DNA of 8,884 nucleotides from CAZPZZ01 sp964591245 (GCA_964591245.1 CAZPZZ010000160.1:1-8884); one strand, 5' to 3'; positions 1-7,797 are shown, numbered from the stretch's first letter. Program-made: numbers and translations. Notes: generated from the letters alone by a model not told the origin.

Positions 1-25
1 TGCGGGTGCGGAACGGAGAATAGTG

Positions 26-391
26 ATGAGTGCGATTGGTGAGAAGCAGGGCGATTTTACGGGAACGATAACGTCGGTGACGATTACTGAAACGGAAGCG
101 GTGGTGACGTTCGAGGAAGACACACTTGGCCTGGTACTCGGCACCGCGACGTTTGGACGCGCTATAGACCCAGAGGGTGAAACTGGTCCATTCACCGTGC
201 ACGCGAAAGTCTTGCTGTCCGAGGGGGGGATCCTGTCGGTGCGTGGGACGGGAGCGTGGCGGAAAACGGGACCACAGCAGTGGGAGGAGAAGGCGATCTT
301 GCTCGGAAATGGGGGAGAGCGTTTCTTTGTCGTCGATGAGTTCGACTTGGCAGCGCGGACCACGAAGGGGGTGTATTACGCGCTCGACTGA
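26..391 (+). CDS. Small beta-rich hypothetical protein
   Basis: I do not recognise this 121-residue protein. It has no cysteine, no signal peptide and no membrane segment, so it is probably cytoplasmic. It consists of alternating beta-type stretches (for example GTITSVTITETEAVVTFE near the N-terminus and FFVVDEFDLA near the C-terminus) broken by Gly-rich turns, which suggests a small beta-barrel or sandwich. ATG at 26 is preferred because GGAG at 15-18 lies 7 bases upstream. A GTG directly before it (23) is in frame, and the frame stays open to the left window edge, so a longer protein starting outside the window cannot be excluded. It is followed after 110 bp by the PQQ dehydrogenase on the same strand, but nothing in the sequence links their functions. 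The coding call rests on length, the ribosome site and protein-like composition. Confidence 0.6.
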   Translation: MSAIGEKQGDFTGTITSVTITETEAVVTFEEDTLGLVLGTATFGRAIDPEGETGPFTVHAKVLLSEGGILSVRGTGAWRKTGPQQWEEKAILLGNGGERFFVVDEFDLAARTTKGVYYALD

Positions 392-449
392 ATTGCCGGT
401 GGTGCGTGGAACCCGGTGTAATCCTCACCCCCGGCCGGTTTCGCTGTCA

Positions 450-479
450 CTGTCGACAGCATCCATGGCGATTGATCAA
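450..479. promoter_or_regulatory. Two short palindromes upstream of the PQQ dehydrogenase, possible operator
   Basis: CTGTCGACAG at 450-459 is a perfect 10-bp palindrome, and together with the preceding bases it can also form a 6-bp stem (443-448 with 455-460). TTGATCAA at 472-479 is a second perfect palindrome. Both lie 20-50 bp before the dehydrogenase start, where a repressor or activator could bind. No clear -35/-10 pair was seen beside them. Short palindromes of this size also arise by chance, so this is a weak call. Confidence 0.2.
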
Positions 480-501
480 ATCATCGTGAAGCCCTGAATT
501 G

Positions 502-2496
502 ATGAGGAAAATACTGAGAATGCCTGTCAAATATGCCCTTCGTATCCTCAGCGGTCTCGCTTTTCTTTCCTGGGTGGGAGTGACATTCGCGATTGCGCAG
601 CAGGGCGCCGCCGATGGCCAGTGGTCCAATTATGCTGGAGATTTGGGGTCTACGAAATATGCGCCACTAGATCAAATCAACAGCGAAAACGTCGGTCAGC
701 TACGAATCGCGTGGAGCCGACCCGCTGTGGACCAGACGATCCTCGATCGTGTTCCGGACCTTAGCTATACCCGAAACCTTATCGCAACTCCGATCATGGT
801 CGATGGTATCGGCTATACGTCGAATGCCGTCGGGCTTGCCGAGGCATTCGATCCGGGCACCGGGGAGACTGTGTGGATTCAGGAGCCGATGGAGGAAGGG
901 GTACGTGGGTTTCGCGGGGCGGAAACCCGTGGTGTGGCCTACTGGACGGACGGTGCCGATCGGCGGATTCTGGTGCAACGTGGGCAATATTTGAGTGCGC
1001 TCGACGCCACGACGGGGCAGCCCTATCAGGATTTTGGAGAGAACGGGCGGGTCAACCTCACGACTGGTCTTGGGGATGGGGCCCGTTATCGTTGGACCGG
1101 CGTTCCCTTGGTGGTGGGCGATGTGGTGGTACTGGGGCAGTCGATGGGCGATACCTTCATTACGAAGGAAGGCGCGCGCGGCGACGTACGGGCATTCGAC
1201 GTGCGAACGGGAGAGCTACGGTGGGTGTTTCACACGGTGCCGAGGGCTGGTGAGTTTGGCACTGATACGTGGGAGGACGATTCCTGGGAGTATTCGGGAC
1301 ACGCCCCGGTCTGGCCACCGATGAGTGCCGATCCGGAGTTGGGATATGTCTATCTGCCCGTGACGTCGCCGACCAGTGACATGTACGGTGGGCATCGGGG
1401 CGGCGACAATCTGTACGGACAGAGTTTGGTCTGTGTCGACGCGGCCACCGGTGAGCGTGTGTGGCATTTCCAGACAGTCCATCATGGCCTGTGGGATTAC
1501 GACGTGCCGGCTGCGCCAATTCTGATGGATGTGGCGGTTGAAGGGCGACCGGGAGTCACCAAGATGGTCGTTCAATTGACGAAGCAGGCCTTTGCCTTTG
1601 CTTTCGATCGCGTCACGGGCGAACCGATCTGGCCAATAGAGGAACGTGCCGTTCCACAGTCTGTCACGCCAGGTGAGCGTACCTCTTTGACACAGCCCTT
1701 TCCGACCAGGCCGCCGGCATTCGATCGACAAGGCGCAACCATTGATAATTTGATTGATTTCACACCTGAGCTGCGTGAGGAGGCGTTGGAGATCGTTGCT
1801 CGCTACACGATGGGACCGATGTTCACCCCACCGACTGTTACCACCGACACGAACCTTGGCACCATCCAGCTTCCTGGTTCGCAAGGCGGGGCCGACGTGC
1901 AAGGTGGCGCCTTCGATCCAGAAACCGGCTACCTGTATGTACCGTCGATCACCGCACCCTTTGTTGCGGACATTGTGGAGGGGAACCCGGACCGGACGAA
2001 CCTCGCCTATGTGAGAGGACGCCGTCTGTGGCTCGGAGGCCCGCGTGGGTTGCCGCTGTTCAAGCCACCTTATGGACGAATTACCGCCATAGATATGGCC
2101 CACGGTGAGATCGTATGGCAGGTGCCGAATGGTGAAGGGCCGCGTGATCACCCCGCCATCCGGCATCTTGACCTCGGCCGGCTCGGCCGGCCCGGGCGGC
2201 CTTCACCACTGGCGACGAGAACGCTTCTATTCATTGGCGAAGGAAATCAGGCGCGTGCGCTGCGTTCCGCGAACCGCATTCCCGAGGGCATGCCGCTCGA
2301 CATTGTTACGAATTACGGGGATCCGTGGTTCAGGGCCTACGACAAGGCAACGGGTGATGTACTTTGGGAGATGGAGCTGCCCGGTGGGACCACTGGTGCC
2401 CCGATGACCTACATGCACGACGACAGGCAGTATGTCGTCGTGGCCATCGAGGGAATTGATGAGCCGGCTCAATGGGTTGCGTTCCGTCTACCGTGA
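502..2496 (+). CDS. Secreted PQQ-dependent dehydrogenase (glucose dehydrogenase-like, no cytochrome domain)
   Basis: A quinoprotein dehydrogenase of the eight-bladed-propeller family, expected to oxidise a sugar or alcohol in the periplasm with pyrroloquinoline quinone. A hydrophobic signal segment ends near ATFAIAQ-type residues (about 34-35), followed by the family's mature start (GQWSNYAGDLGSTKYAPL). Propeller repeats of the AxDxxTGExxW type recur, for example near 230-245, 313-322 and 610-622. The segment HHGLWDYD (328-335, numbered from TTG 499) and the later LTKQAFAFAFDR (Lys362) correspond to the catalytic Asp and PQQ-contacting Lys regions of membrane glucose dehydrogenases. There is no CxxCH heme site, no vicinal Cys pair as in methanol dehydrogenases and no N-terminal membrane domain, so electrons must pass to a separate acceptor. 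The start is uncertain: TTG 499, ATG 502 and ATG 520 are all possible. The last gives a shorter signal peptide and has GAGGA about 11 bases upstream. Substrate unknown. Confidence 0.92.
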   Translation: MRKILRMPVKYALRILSGLAFLSWVGVTFAIAQQGAADGQWSNYAGDLGSTKYAPLDQINSENVGQLRIAWSRPAVDQTILDRVPDLSYTRNLIATPIMVDGIGYTSNAVGLAEAFDPGTGETVWIQEPMEEGVRGFRGAETRGVAYWTDGADRRILVQRGQYLSALDATTGQPYQDFGENGRVNLTTGLGDGARYRWTGVPLVVGDVVVLGQSMGDTFITKEGARGDVRAFDVRTGELRWVFHTVPRAGEFGTDTWEDDSWEYSGHAPVWPPMSADPELGYVYLPVTSPTSDMYGGHRGGDNLYGQSLVCVDAATGERVWHFQTVHHGLWDYDVPAAPILMDVAVEGRPGVTKMVVQLTKQAFAFAFDRVTGEPIWPIEERAVPQSVTPGERTSLTQPFPTRPPAFDRQGATIDNLIDFTPELREEALEIVARYTMGPMFTPPTVTTDTNLGTIQLPGSQGGADVQGGAFDPETGYLYVPSITAPFVADIVEGNPDRTNLAYVRGRRLWLGGPRGLPLFKPPYGRITAIDMAHGEIVWQVPNGEGPRDHPAIRHLDLGRLGRPGRPSPLATRTLLFIGEGNQARALRSANRIPEGMPLDIVTNYGDPWFRAYDKATGDVLWEMELPGGTTGAPMTYMHDDRQYVVVAIEGIDEPAQWVAFRLP

Positions 2497-2507
2497 CGCG
2501 AAGTCAC
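2493..2507. terminator. Short hairpin spanning both stop codons of the convergent gene pair
   Basis: GTGAC (2493-2497) and GTCAC (2503-2507) are perfectly complementary around a 5-base loop. The stem holds the dehydrogenase stop TGA (2494-2496) and, on the other strand, the hydrolase stop (2506-2504). A hairpin forms in transcripts of both strands, so it could help end both messages. The stem is only 5 bp and has no T-run on either side, so it does not meet the usual intrinsic terminator pattern. Confidence 0.25.
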
Positions 2508-4534
2508 CGCGCGGGGCGCCGAACACGCAGCTGCGCCACCATCCGGATCGCGTCTTCTTCGAGCAAGAAGCCGGCGTCCAGGAGTTCCGTGACCGCCGTC
2601 TGGATGCGTGATGTGTACCCCTCGAGGTCTGGGTAGCGTTCTTCCAGCGAGAGCCGGGGATCCCCGGTTACGTCGCGTGCGGCCCGGGTCTTCGAGAACG
2701 GAAGATATGAACCTGTTGTTGAGCACAGCGCGCCTGCGGCATGGCCTTCTCGGCGGTGGTTCCAGCCAAGATAGGTCCCCTGTGGGACCTGTACCACTGG
2801 GAGTCTGATTCCAGCGGTGTCGTTTCCGTCTGCATCGATCTTGGACACGTACACTGGATACGCGGCGCCTTGCCGGGGAGGGTGCGTGCTGTAGTCGGTC
2901 ACGCGTAAATCGTTGTGTCGGCCAGTGAAGCTGACACCCGGTATCGCTGGGAAGTTGATGTGGTCCGGACCGGGTAGAACAAACGAGCCAGCGGTGTGTG
3001 ACGGGTAGTGGCTGGAGGGTGGCTCGATGCCGTTGCTCTGCCATCGGTCGAGCGCATGCAAGAGGGCCCGCATCGTGGCTCCGACATGAATTGGATTCCT
3101 GAGATGCTGACACGTGGGCGTTGGTCGTGGTGTCCCATCTGTCGTGCCACTGTGTGGGGCACCCCCGAGGAGGTAGGCACGGACGTTGGGTGGGAGGTCG
3201 ATATCGGCCCCTGCCGTGTCAGTGACTATTAACGACGCGCGTGCTTGCCATAGCTCCGTGCTGGTGTCGGTGTGGATGACCTTCGGGCAGGTCTCTGTCT
3301 TCAGGCACTGACCGAGGACGCCGTCCGTCTCGCCTGTGAGTACGTCCGTTAGTAGACCGTACGTGAACGGAAACTGATCGCCGGGTGTGAGCCGTGTTTC
3401 ATGTTGTCTGGAGTAGCGCCCGGGTTGTGCCCAACGGGCATTGGTGAACGTCTTCCGTGATCCCGCGACGTGAGGGATCACTCCATCGAATACCAGCTGC
3501 CCGCCCTCGTCCTCGTTGAACCCTTGGTAAACGAAGTCCCGGAGGAAACGCCCGCTTTGGGAGATTCCCAGAGAGTAGGCATGCGCCACTGTCGGAGCAT
3601 CGTTCGACGTCAGTGGATTTTGATTTCCATCGACATCGGCGATCTCCCGCCTCAGGAAGGAGACGATATCGCGGGTGGCGGCAAAGGCGAGTCCCATGAC
3701 AGCGGGGTCTCGCGCCGGATACGTGAATTCGTAGATTGCCCCGCCGTCGAAGCCCTCAGGGCGCTGGATCTGTATCCTGGTCACGCTAGGTGGCTCGTTT
3801 GCGGACTCGACCTCGAGATATTTGAACGAGAGGTCCGACGGCGTGACTGGCGGATCGTCCGCGTATTGTCTGACTGTCAGCCTGGAGTGTGCGGGGTCGA
3901 GGTTCGCGGCCGGATAGCTCAATGTGGCGATTGTGGAATTGGCATTGTGCTCAAAGATGAACTCGTCCTGATTGGTACCGGTGACGCCAGATACGGTCGG
4001 AACTTCGAGTCGCATCCGATCTTCCCCGGCGGGGATATCCGCCTGCCATCCGGACCAGACAAGGGTGTACCCCTCTCGCATCAGGAACCCATTGCCGGCA
4101 TCGTCCGCCGTGGTGGGGTTGTTGTCTCGAGGGGCATCGTTGAGCAGGCCCAATGTGAGTTTTCGTCCTCGGTTGACGACGCCATAGAGGAGCCTATTGT
4201 TGCCGCGCTTAAGGGCAACCGGTTTCAGAATCATGACATCGGCCACGAATTCTACCCGGCCGGCGCTGTTTCTAGGGGCTAGGTCCAGATCGGCGATGAC
4301 TGCATTGCGTGGGTCTTCTGGGTCGACTTCGAGGAAGGCTCGCGCGGTAAGCTTTTCGTAGCGGCCGACGCTTCCAAACTCTTTGCCATCAAATGTCGGA
4401 GACTCGATGGCGATGAGCTCGAGCCGGACGAGTTCAGCCTCAGCCGAGGCGCCATGTAAACAGCAGAGGATTATGCCGAGGGTTCTCCCGAGCCAGTGCC
4501 GCCGGTACGAGCTGTTGCGTTGGCGCATCATCAT
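2504..4534 (-). CDS. Secreted alpha/beta hydrolase (Abhydrolase_10-type domain)
   Basis: A 676-residue protein resembling the large 'alpha/beta hydrolase domain' family (PF20091 type), most members of which have no known substrate; esterase or lactonase chemistry is expected. ATG at 4534 is chosen because GAGGAG (4546-4541) sits 6 bases before it, although the frame is open 18 codons further upstream. The N-terminus has YRRHWLGR, then a hydrophobic run and ASAEAE, giving a signal peptide cleaved near residue 31-33; the double Arg hints at Tat export but is not a canonical motif. The nucleophile elbow is GISQSG with Ser327. The region CPKVIHTDTSTELW through NVRAYLLGGAPHSG (His461) matches the place where this family carries its acid and histidine. 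The motif DGVIPHVAGSRKTF is also family-typical. It lies 72 bp downstream of the paraoxonase-like gene on the same strand, probably co-transcribed. Confidence 0.88.
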   Translation of the reverse strand: MMMRQRNSSYRRHWLGRTLGIILCCLHGASAEAELVRLELIAIESPTFDGKEFGSVGRYEKLTARAFLEVDPEDPRNAVIADLDLAPRNSAGRVEFVADVMILKPVALKRGNNRLLYGVVNRGRKLTLGLLNDAPRDNNPTTADDAGNGFLMREGYTLVWSGWQADIPAGEDRMRLEVPTVSGVTGTNQDEFIFEHNANSTIATLSYPAANLDPAHSRLTVRQYADDPPVTPSDLSFKYLEVESANEPPSVTRIQIQRPEGFDGGAIYEFTYPARDPAVMGLAFAATRDIVSFLRREIADVDGNQNPLTSNDAPTVAHAYSLGISQSGRFLRDFVYQGFNEDEGGQLVFDGVIPHVAGSRKTFTNARWAQPGRYSRQHETRLTPGDQFPFTYGLLTDVLTGETDGVLGQCLKTETCPKVIHTDTSTELWQARASLIVTDTAGADIDLPPNVRAYLLGGAPHSGTTDGTPRPTPTCQHLRNPIHVGATMRALLHALDRWQSNGIEPPSSHYPSHTAGSFVLPGPDHINFPAIPGVSFTGRHNDLRVTDYSTHPPRQGAAYPVYVSKIDADGNDTAGIRLPVVQVPQGTYLGWNHRREGHAAGALCSTTGSYLPFSKTRAARDVTGDPRLSLEERYPDLEGYTSRIQTAVTELLDAGFLLEEDAIRMVAQLRVRRPAR

Positions 4535-4540
4535 GTAATT

Positions 4541-4546
4541 CTCCTC
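4541..4546 (-). promoter_or_regulatory. Strong ribosome binding site deciding the hydrolase start
   Basis: On the minus strand GAGGAG is followed by 6 bases (AATTAC) and ATG at 4534. The next two codons are also ATG. This fixes the start inside the longer open frame and places a signal peptide at the very N-terminus. The same GAGGAG with a 5-base spacer precedes the PuuD-like gene. Confidence 0.75.
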
Positions 4547-4606
4547 GGGGTGTGTCGCCTCAGACAATCCAACGGCATCTGGAGCCATCCTTCAGGGCCG
4601 TCGCGA

Positions 4607-5620
4607 CTACTGGTCTGCGTTTGGCATCGGAAAGTAGGCGATCATACGTCCACGGTTGGTACCCAGCCACATCTCGTCGCCGACACGGATAGCCGTCGTC
4701 GAGGCTTCGAAACCGTCGATCCGGGTGTGCTGGAAGATACGGGTCACCTCAAGGCTGCTGGGAGCGATGGTGGCAACATTTGAAGTCTCTTGTGGCGTTC
4801 GGTAATTGCCATGACCTGCGGCGTAGATCGTGCTCCCATCCGGCGACCATCGAAGATTGTCTGGACGGAAGCCGATATCCACGGTTGTTTTCTCGACTGG
4901 CGTCTTCCCCAATGAGAGTCGTGTGAGTTTTTCCTCGCGCCAGCCCGCAATATAGAGCCATTGCCCATTTGCCGAAACTTCAAGACCGTTCGGTGCCGTA
5001 TCGTCGCTGCCCGGAATCTGTGTCCAGCCGCTGTCAGGATGCCATCGCCACACGTCACCTGTTCCCGGGCTGGTGGTGGCGAGTCCTCCCTGCGGTAATG
5101 CGACCACCGAATTCAGACGTAGTGCCTCCGGCGCGACGGCGCAACCTACCCAGGTCAACGCTGGCGGATCCACGCCTCCGTTGACGTCGAATATCTCGAT
5201 CGATTCCCGCGATCCGTGATGGACGACGTAGAGTGAGTGGGTCTCATTGGAGCCAGATTTCAGGTAGAGTCCATGCGCTCGGAAGCTGTCGGGCTCGGCG
5301 AGATCGAGAGGGCCCGGACAGGTCGGGTATCTGGTGCGGTCGTGACGTTCAACGCGTGTAATGGTCGGGAAGAGGACGGCCGTGATCTTATTCTGAATGT
5401 GTACGGCGTGAAGCCGGCCTCCCTCCTGATTACCTGAAGCGATAACCCAGTTGGTCCCAGGGACGCGTGCAAGATCTTCAGGGCCAATCAGGTCACAAAT
5501 GAATTGAATATCACCAACTGGTCGACACTGGGCAGAACTTGATCCCGCTACGCCCAAACACCCGAGTGTAAGAACGGTACCGACAAATAATTTTTGTGTG
5601 ATCATGCTGTAACTCTGCAT
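4607..5620 (-). CDS. Secreted paraoxonase/SMP-30-like six-bladed propeller, putative lactonase
   Basis: A 337-residue protein with a Sec-type signal peptide ending near SSSAQ (about residue 31) and a calcium-dependent phosphotriesterase-like propeller. The order of motifs matches mammalian paraoxonases: GPEDL (Glu48, Asp49), AHGLYL (His116), LYVVHHGSRESIEIFDV (His134/His135), LRLNSVVAL (Asn170), APNGLEVSANGQWLYIA (Asn211) and RPDNLRWSPDG (Asp254, Asn255). By recall these correspond to PON1 Glu53, Asp54, His115, His134, Asn168, Asn224, Asp269 and Asn270. PON1 Asp169, assigned to the structural calcium, is Ser171 here. A lactonase or arylesterase role is therefore inferred. ATG 5620 and ATG 5605 are both possible starts; the second has GAG about 7 bases upstream and gives a compact signal peptide. 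First gene of a likely two-gene unit with the downstream hydrolase. A general gluconolactonase-like propeller is the alternative. Confidence 0.82.
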   Translation of the reverse strand: MQSYSMITQKLFVGTVLTLGCLGVAGSSSAQCRPVGDIQFICDLIGPEDLARVPGTNWVIASGNQEGGRLHAVHIQNKITAVLFPTITRVERHDRTRYPTCPGPLDLAEPDSFRAHGLYLKSGSNETHSLYVVHHGSRESIEIFDVNGGVDPPALTWVGCAVAPEALRLNSVVALPQGGLATTSPGTGDVWRWHPDSGWTQIPGSDDTAPNGLEVSANGQWLYIAGWREEKLTRLSLGKTPVEKTTVDIGFRPDNLRWSPDGSTIYAAGHGNYRTPQETSNVATIAPSSLEVTRIFQHTRIDGFEASTTAIRVGDEMWLGTNRGRMIAYFPMPNADQ

Positions 5621-5943
5621 GTTGCTCTGTTGGACTTCAAGCCGGGATCCACCTTTCGATTCCCTACGATTGACTCTCCAGCCACGACTCGCACCGCTTT
5701 ACACGCCGTGCTGGGGTGCTTATTGCAGACGCTTCCGAAAAATTGCTACCTGTACAACAATGTTCTCACGAAACCCTATTGAGTCTGACGCGGCATGGCC
5801 GGCGGCGGGTGAAGGAGCGACAACTGGGCGACCCCTGTCTGCCACCCCATCGCGACGAGTTCAGTGTCCTCTCGAGGGAAGGGGCGACCGGCCGTCGGTG
5901 AACGGGAGGTGGCGTAGAATGCACGGCAGGTAATTTGTGAATC
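5621..5943. other. Divergent intergenic spacer, presumed promoters for both directions
   Basis: This 323-bp stretch lies between the divergently read paraoxonase-like gene and the kinase, so promoters for both should be here. I could not identify a convincing -35/-10 pair in either direction. An AT-richer patch around 5735-5765 is the most promoter-like part. Several short open frames cross it, but none has a good ribosome site or protein-like composition. No tRNA, repeat or riboswitch pattern was recognised. Confidence 0.4.
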
Positions 5944-7785
5944 ATGACTAATCACTTGGGCAGGCCTGGCAACGGCGCTTGGCACTTGACGGTCAGATTT
6001 GCGCTGTACGGAGCGTTGTTTGGTTGTTGCTTTCCCCTGATTGCGACGCTGCTCGACGTGATTTGGATTCAACAGATTCCTCTCGTCTTCGTGAATGTGT
6101 TGGCCGTGCAGCGGGCACAACCATTGCACTGGATCATCGACTCGGCACCGTTTGTGCTTGCTGCTGCTGCTGGCGGTTTACTTGGGGATCGGCAGGAGCG
6201 TGCCGTTCAGTCGGATTTGGATTATCGCCTGCTTGCCGATAATTCGTTCGATGTCATTTTGGTGAATCGGGTTCGCAGTGAGCTGGTCCACACGAACACG
6301 CTCAAACTCGTGTACTGCAGCCCATCGGTAGAGAGGTTGACGGGATATACCCCGGATGAATTTGCTGCGTTGTCGCACGCCGAGCGGTACCTGCCAGAAA
6401 GTGTGGAGTTAATCAGAGAGACGGTCGACAGAGAACGCCGCAAAGAAGTGCAGAAGGAAGCGAGGATTGACCGCCAGTTGCTTCTTGACCTCGCGCATAG
6501 ACACAAAGATGGTCGCACCGTCTGGGTAGAAACGGCGGTGAACATCCTGCACAGCGGCGAGCAAGGCCTCACGATCGTAAGCATTAGCCGCGATGTCACC
6601 GAGCGGAGGCGCGCGGACGAGGCTCTTCGCCAGGCCCAGAAAATGGAGTCGGTCGGTCGATTGGCCGGTGGGGTTGCGCACGACTTCAACAACCTCCTCA
6701 GCGTCATATTGGGTAATTCTGAGCTGCTTCAAGCTGATCTGGACTTGAAGAGGGACCAACGAGATCTTGTGGATGAGATCAATGAGGCAGGAGGACGAGG
6801 GAAAGCGCTGACTCAGCAGCTGCTAGGCATGAGTCGCAAGCAGGTCGCCCATCTGACGCGGGCGGAATTGAATAGTCAGATTCAGTCTTCGCTCAAGTTG
6901 TATCGTCGATTGCTAGGAGAGGATATAGCGGTTGATTTTTTTCCAGATGGTAGCGTCTTGCCCGTGTTAGTTGATACTCAGCAGTTTGACCAGGTTCTGG
7001 CCAATCTTCTGATCAATGCAAGAGATGCTATTCGTGCTCGTGCTGATACGCGTCAGCGTCGCGCGGTCACGGTGACGACGGTTGCGGTGACCGTGACGGA
7101 CCACGAGGAGGAAAGGTTGCACCTATCTGCCGGAACCTATGCCTGTGTCGCGGTTGCGGATACGGGAATGGGAATGGACAGTCAGACGATGAAGAGAGTT
7201 TTTGAGCCGTTCTTTACCACGAAGAAGGGAGAGGCTGGAACGGGGCTCGGGCTGTCAACGGTCTATGGCGTGGTCGGTCAGAACGGCGGTGCGGTGACGG
7301 TGGAAAGTGTGGTCGGCCAGGGCACGACGTTTCGAGTGTTTTGGCCCATGCGACAGGCAGGTGTTCCTGACGAAGCGGGTCACTCAAGGAAGGCGGTACC
7401 CCTCGCGGTGCGGGGGGGAGAGCACGTGCTTGTTGTTGAGGATGAAGAAAGTGTGCGTCGATTAGCCGGGAAGATGCTTGGGAGGCTCGGCTATGAGGTC
7501 ACGCTTGCAGAGAGCGCTGAGCAGGCACTGCGGTTGTTAGCGCAGGATGGGGTGTGTCCGGACTTGCTCGTCACGGACGTGGTGTTGCCGGGGATGAGTG
7601 GCCAAGAGCTTGCGGAGCGTGTGCGTGTCGATTTTGCTGGGTTGCCGATTCTGTACACGTCTGGACACGCGAAAGATGTTCTGAGTAATGGGGAGTTTGC
7701 AGGCGAGTCATTCGAACTACTAGAAAAGCCGTACACGATAGAAGAACTTGATCAAAAAACACGGAAGATGTTGACGCTGTCGTGA
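5944..7785 (+). CDS. Membrane-anchored hybrid sensor histidine kinase (PAS-HisKA-HATPase-REC)
   Basis: A 613-residue hybrid kinase. Two hydrophobic helices (about 19-40 and 63-81) anchor it in the inner membrane with a short periplasmic loop between them. A PAS/PAC domain (about 92-222) ending in SISRDVTERR follows. The dimerisation domain carries the phospho-acceptor His246 in GGVAHDFNNLL. The ATPase domain has the N-box NARDA (Asn358), DTGMGM (Asp406), FEPFFTTK (420-427) and GTGLGL. The C-terminal receiver (about 493-610) has Glu499/Asp500, phospho-acceptor Asp545, Thr572 and Lys595, so all key residues are present and the enzyme looks intact. An in-frame TGA at 5938-5940 blocks extension upstream; the ribosome site is weak (a GGCAGG run 13 or more bases before ATG). 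No response regulator with an output domain is adjacent, so phosphate probably passes to a distant partner. Ligand unknown. Confidence 0.95.
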   Translation: MTNHLGRPGNGAWHLTVRFALYGALFGCCFPLIATLLDVIWIQQIPLVFVNVLAVQRAQPLHWIIDSAPFVLAAAAGGLLGDRQERAVQSDLDYRLLADNSFDVILVNRVRSELVHTNTLKLVYCSPSVERLTGYTPDEFAALSHAERYLPESVELIRETVDRERRKEVQKEARIDRQLLLDLAHRHKDGRTVWVETAVNILHSGEQGLTIVSISRDVTERRRADEALRQAQKMESVGRLAGGVAHDFNNLLSVILGNSELLQADLDLKRDQRDLVDEINEAGGRGKALTQQLLGMSRKQVAHLTRAELNSQIQSSLKLYRRLLGEDIAVDFFPDGSVLPVLVDTQQFDQVLANLLINARDAIRARADTRQRRAVTVTTVAVTVTDHEEERLHLSAGTYACVAVADTGMGMDSQTMKRVFEPFFTTKKGEAGTGLGLSTVYGVVGQNGGAVTVESVVGQGTTFRVFWPMRQAGVPDEAGHSRKAVPLAVRGGEHVLVVEDEESVRRLAGKMLGRLGYEVTLAESAEQALRLLAQDGVCPDLLVTDVVLPGMSGQELAERVRVDFAGLPILYTSGHAKDVLSNGEFAGESFELLEKPYTIEELDQKTRKMLTLS

Positions 7786-7797
7786 TCAGAATTTGGG

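Noticed and set aside
1216..2166. Long open frame (316 codons) on the minus strand inside the PQQ dehydrogenase
   Set aside because: It lies wholly antisense to a clearly recognisable enzyme, its translation has low-complexity, Arg/His-rich composition with no family resemblance, and it has no good ribosome site; a codon-bias shadow explains it.
2173..2190. Exact 9-bp tandem repeat CTCGGCCGG x2 in the dehydrogenase (encodes LGRLGR)
   Set aside because: The protein length around this loop matches what I recall for the family, so it is not an insertion or expansion; chance in a GC-rich Gly/Arg loop is sufficient.
3470..4282. Open frame (270 codons) on the plus strand opposite the alpha/beta hydrolase
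   Set aside because: The opposite strand carries the family motifs, including the Ser327 elbow. The plus-strand translation resembles no protein and ends without relation to any signal.
5619..5933. Overlapping short open frames in the divergent spacer (for example 5619-5933 and 5716-5901)
   Set aside because: They overlap each other in different frames, lack ribosome sites and have unprotein-like, Arg-rich composition.
7064..7099. Imperfect inverted repeat inside the kinase ATPase domain
   Set aside because: It encodes a repetitive Val/Thr beta strand (TVTTVAVTVTD), so codon repetition explains the complementarity.
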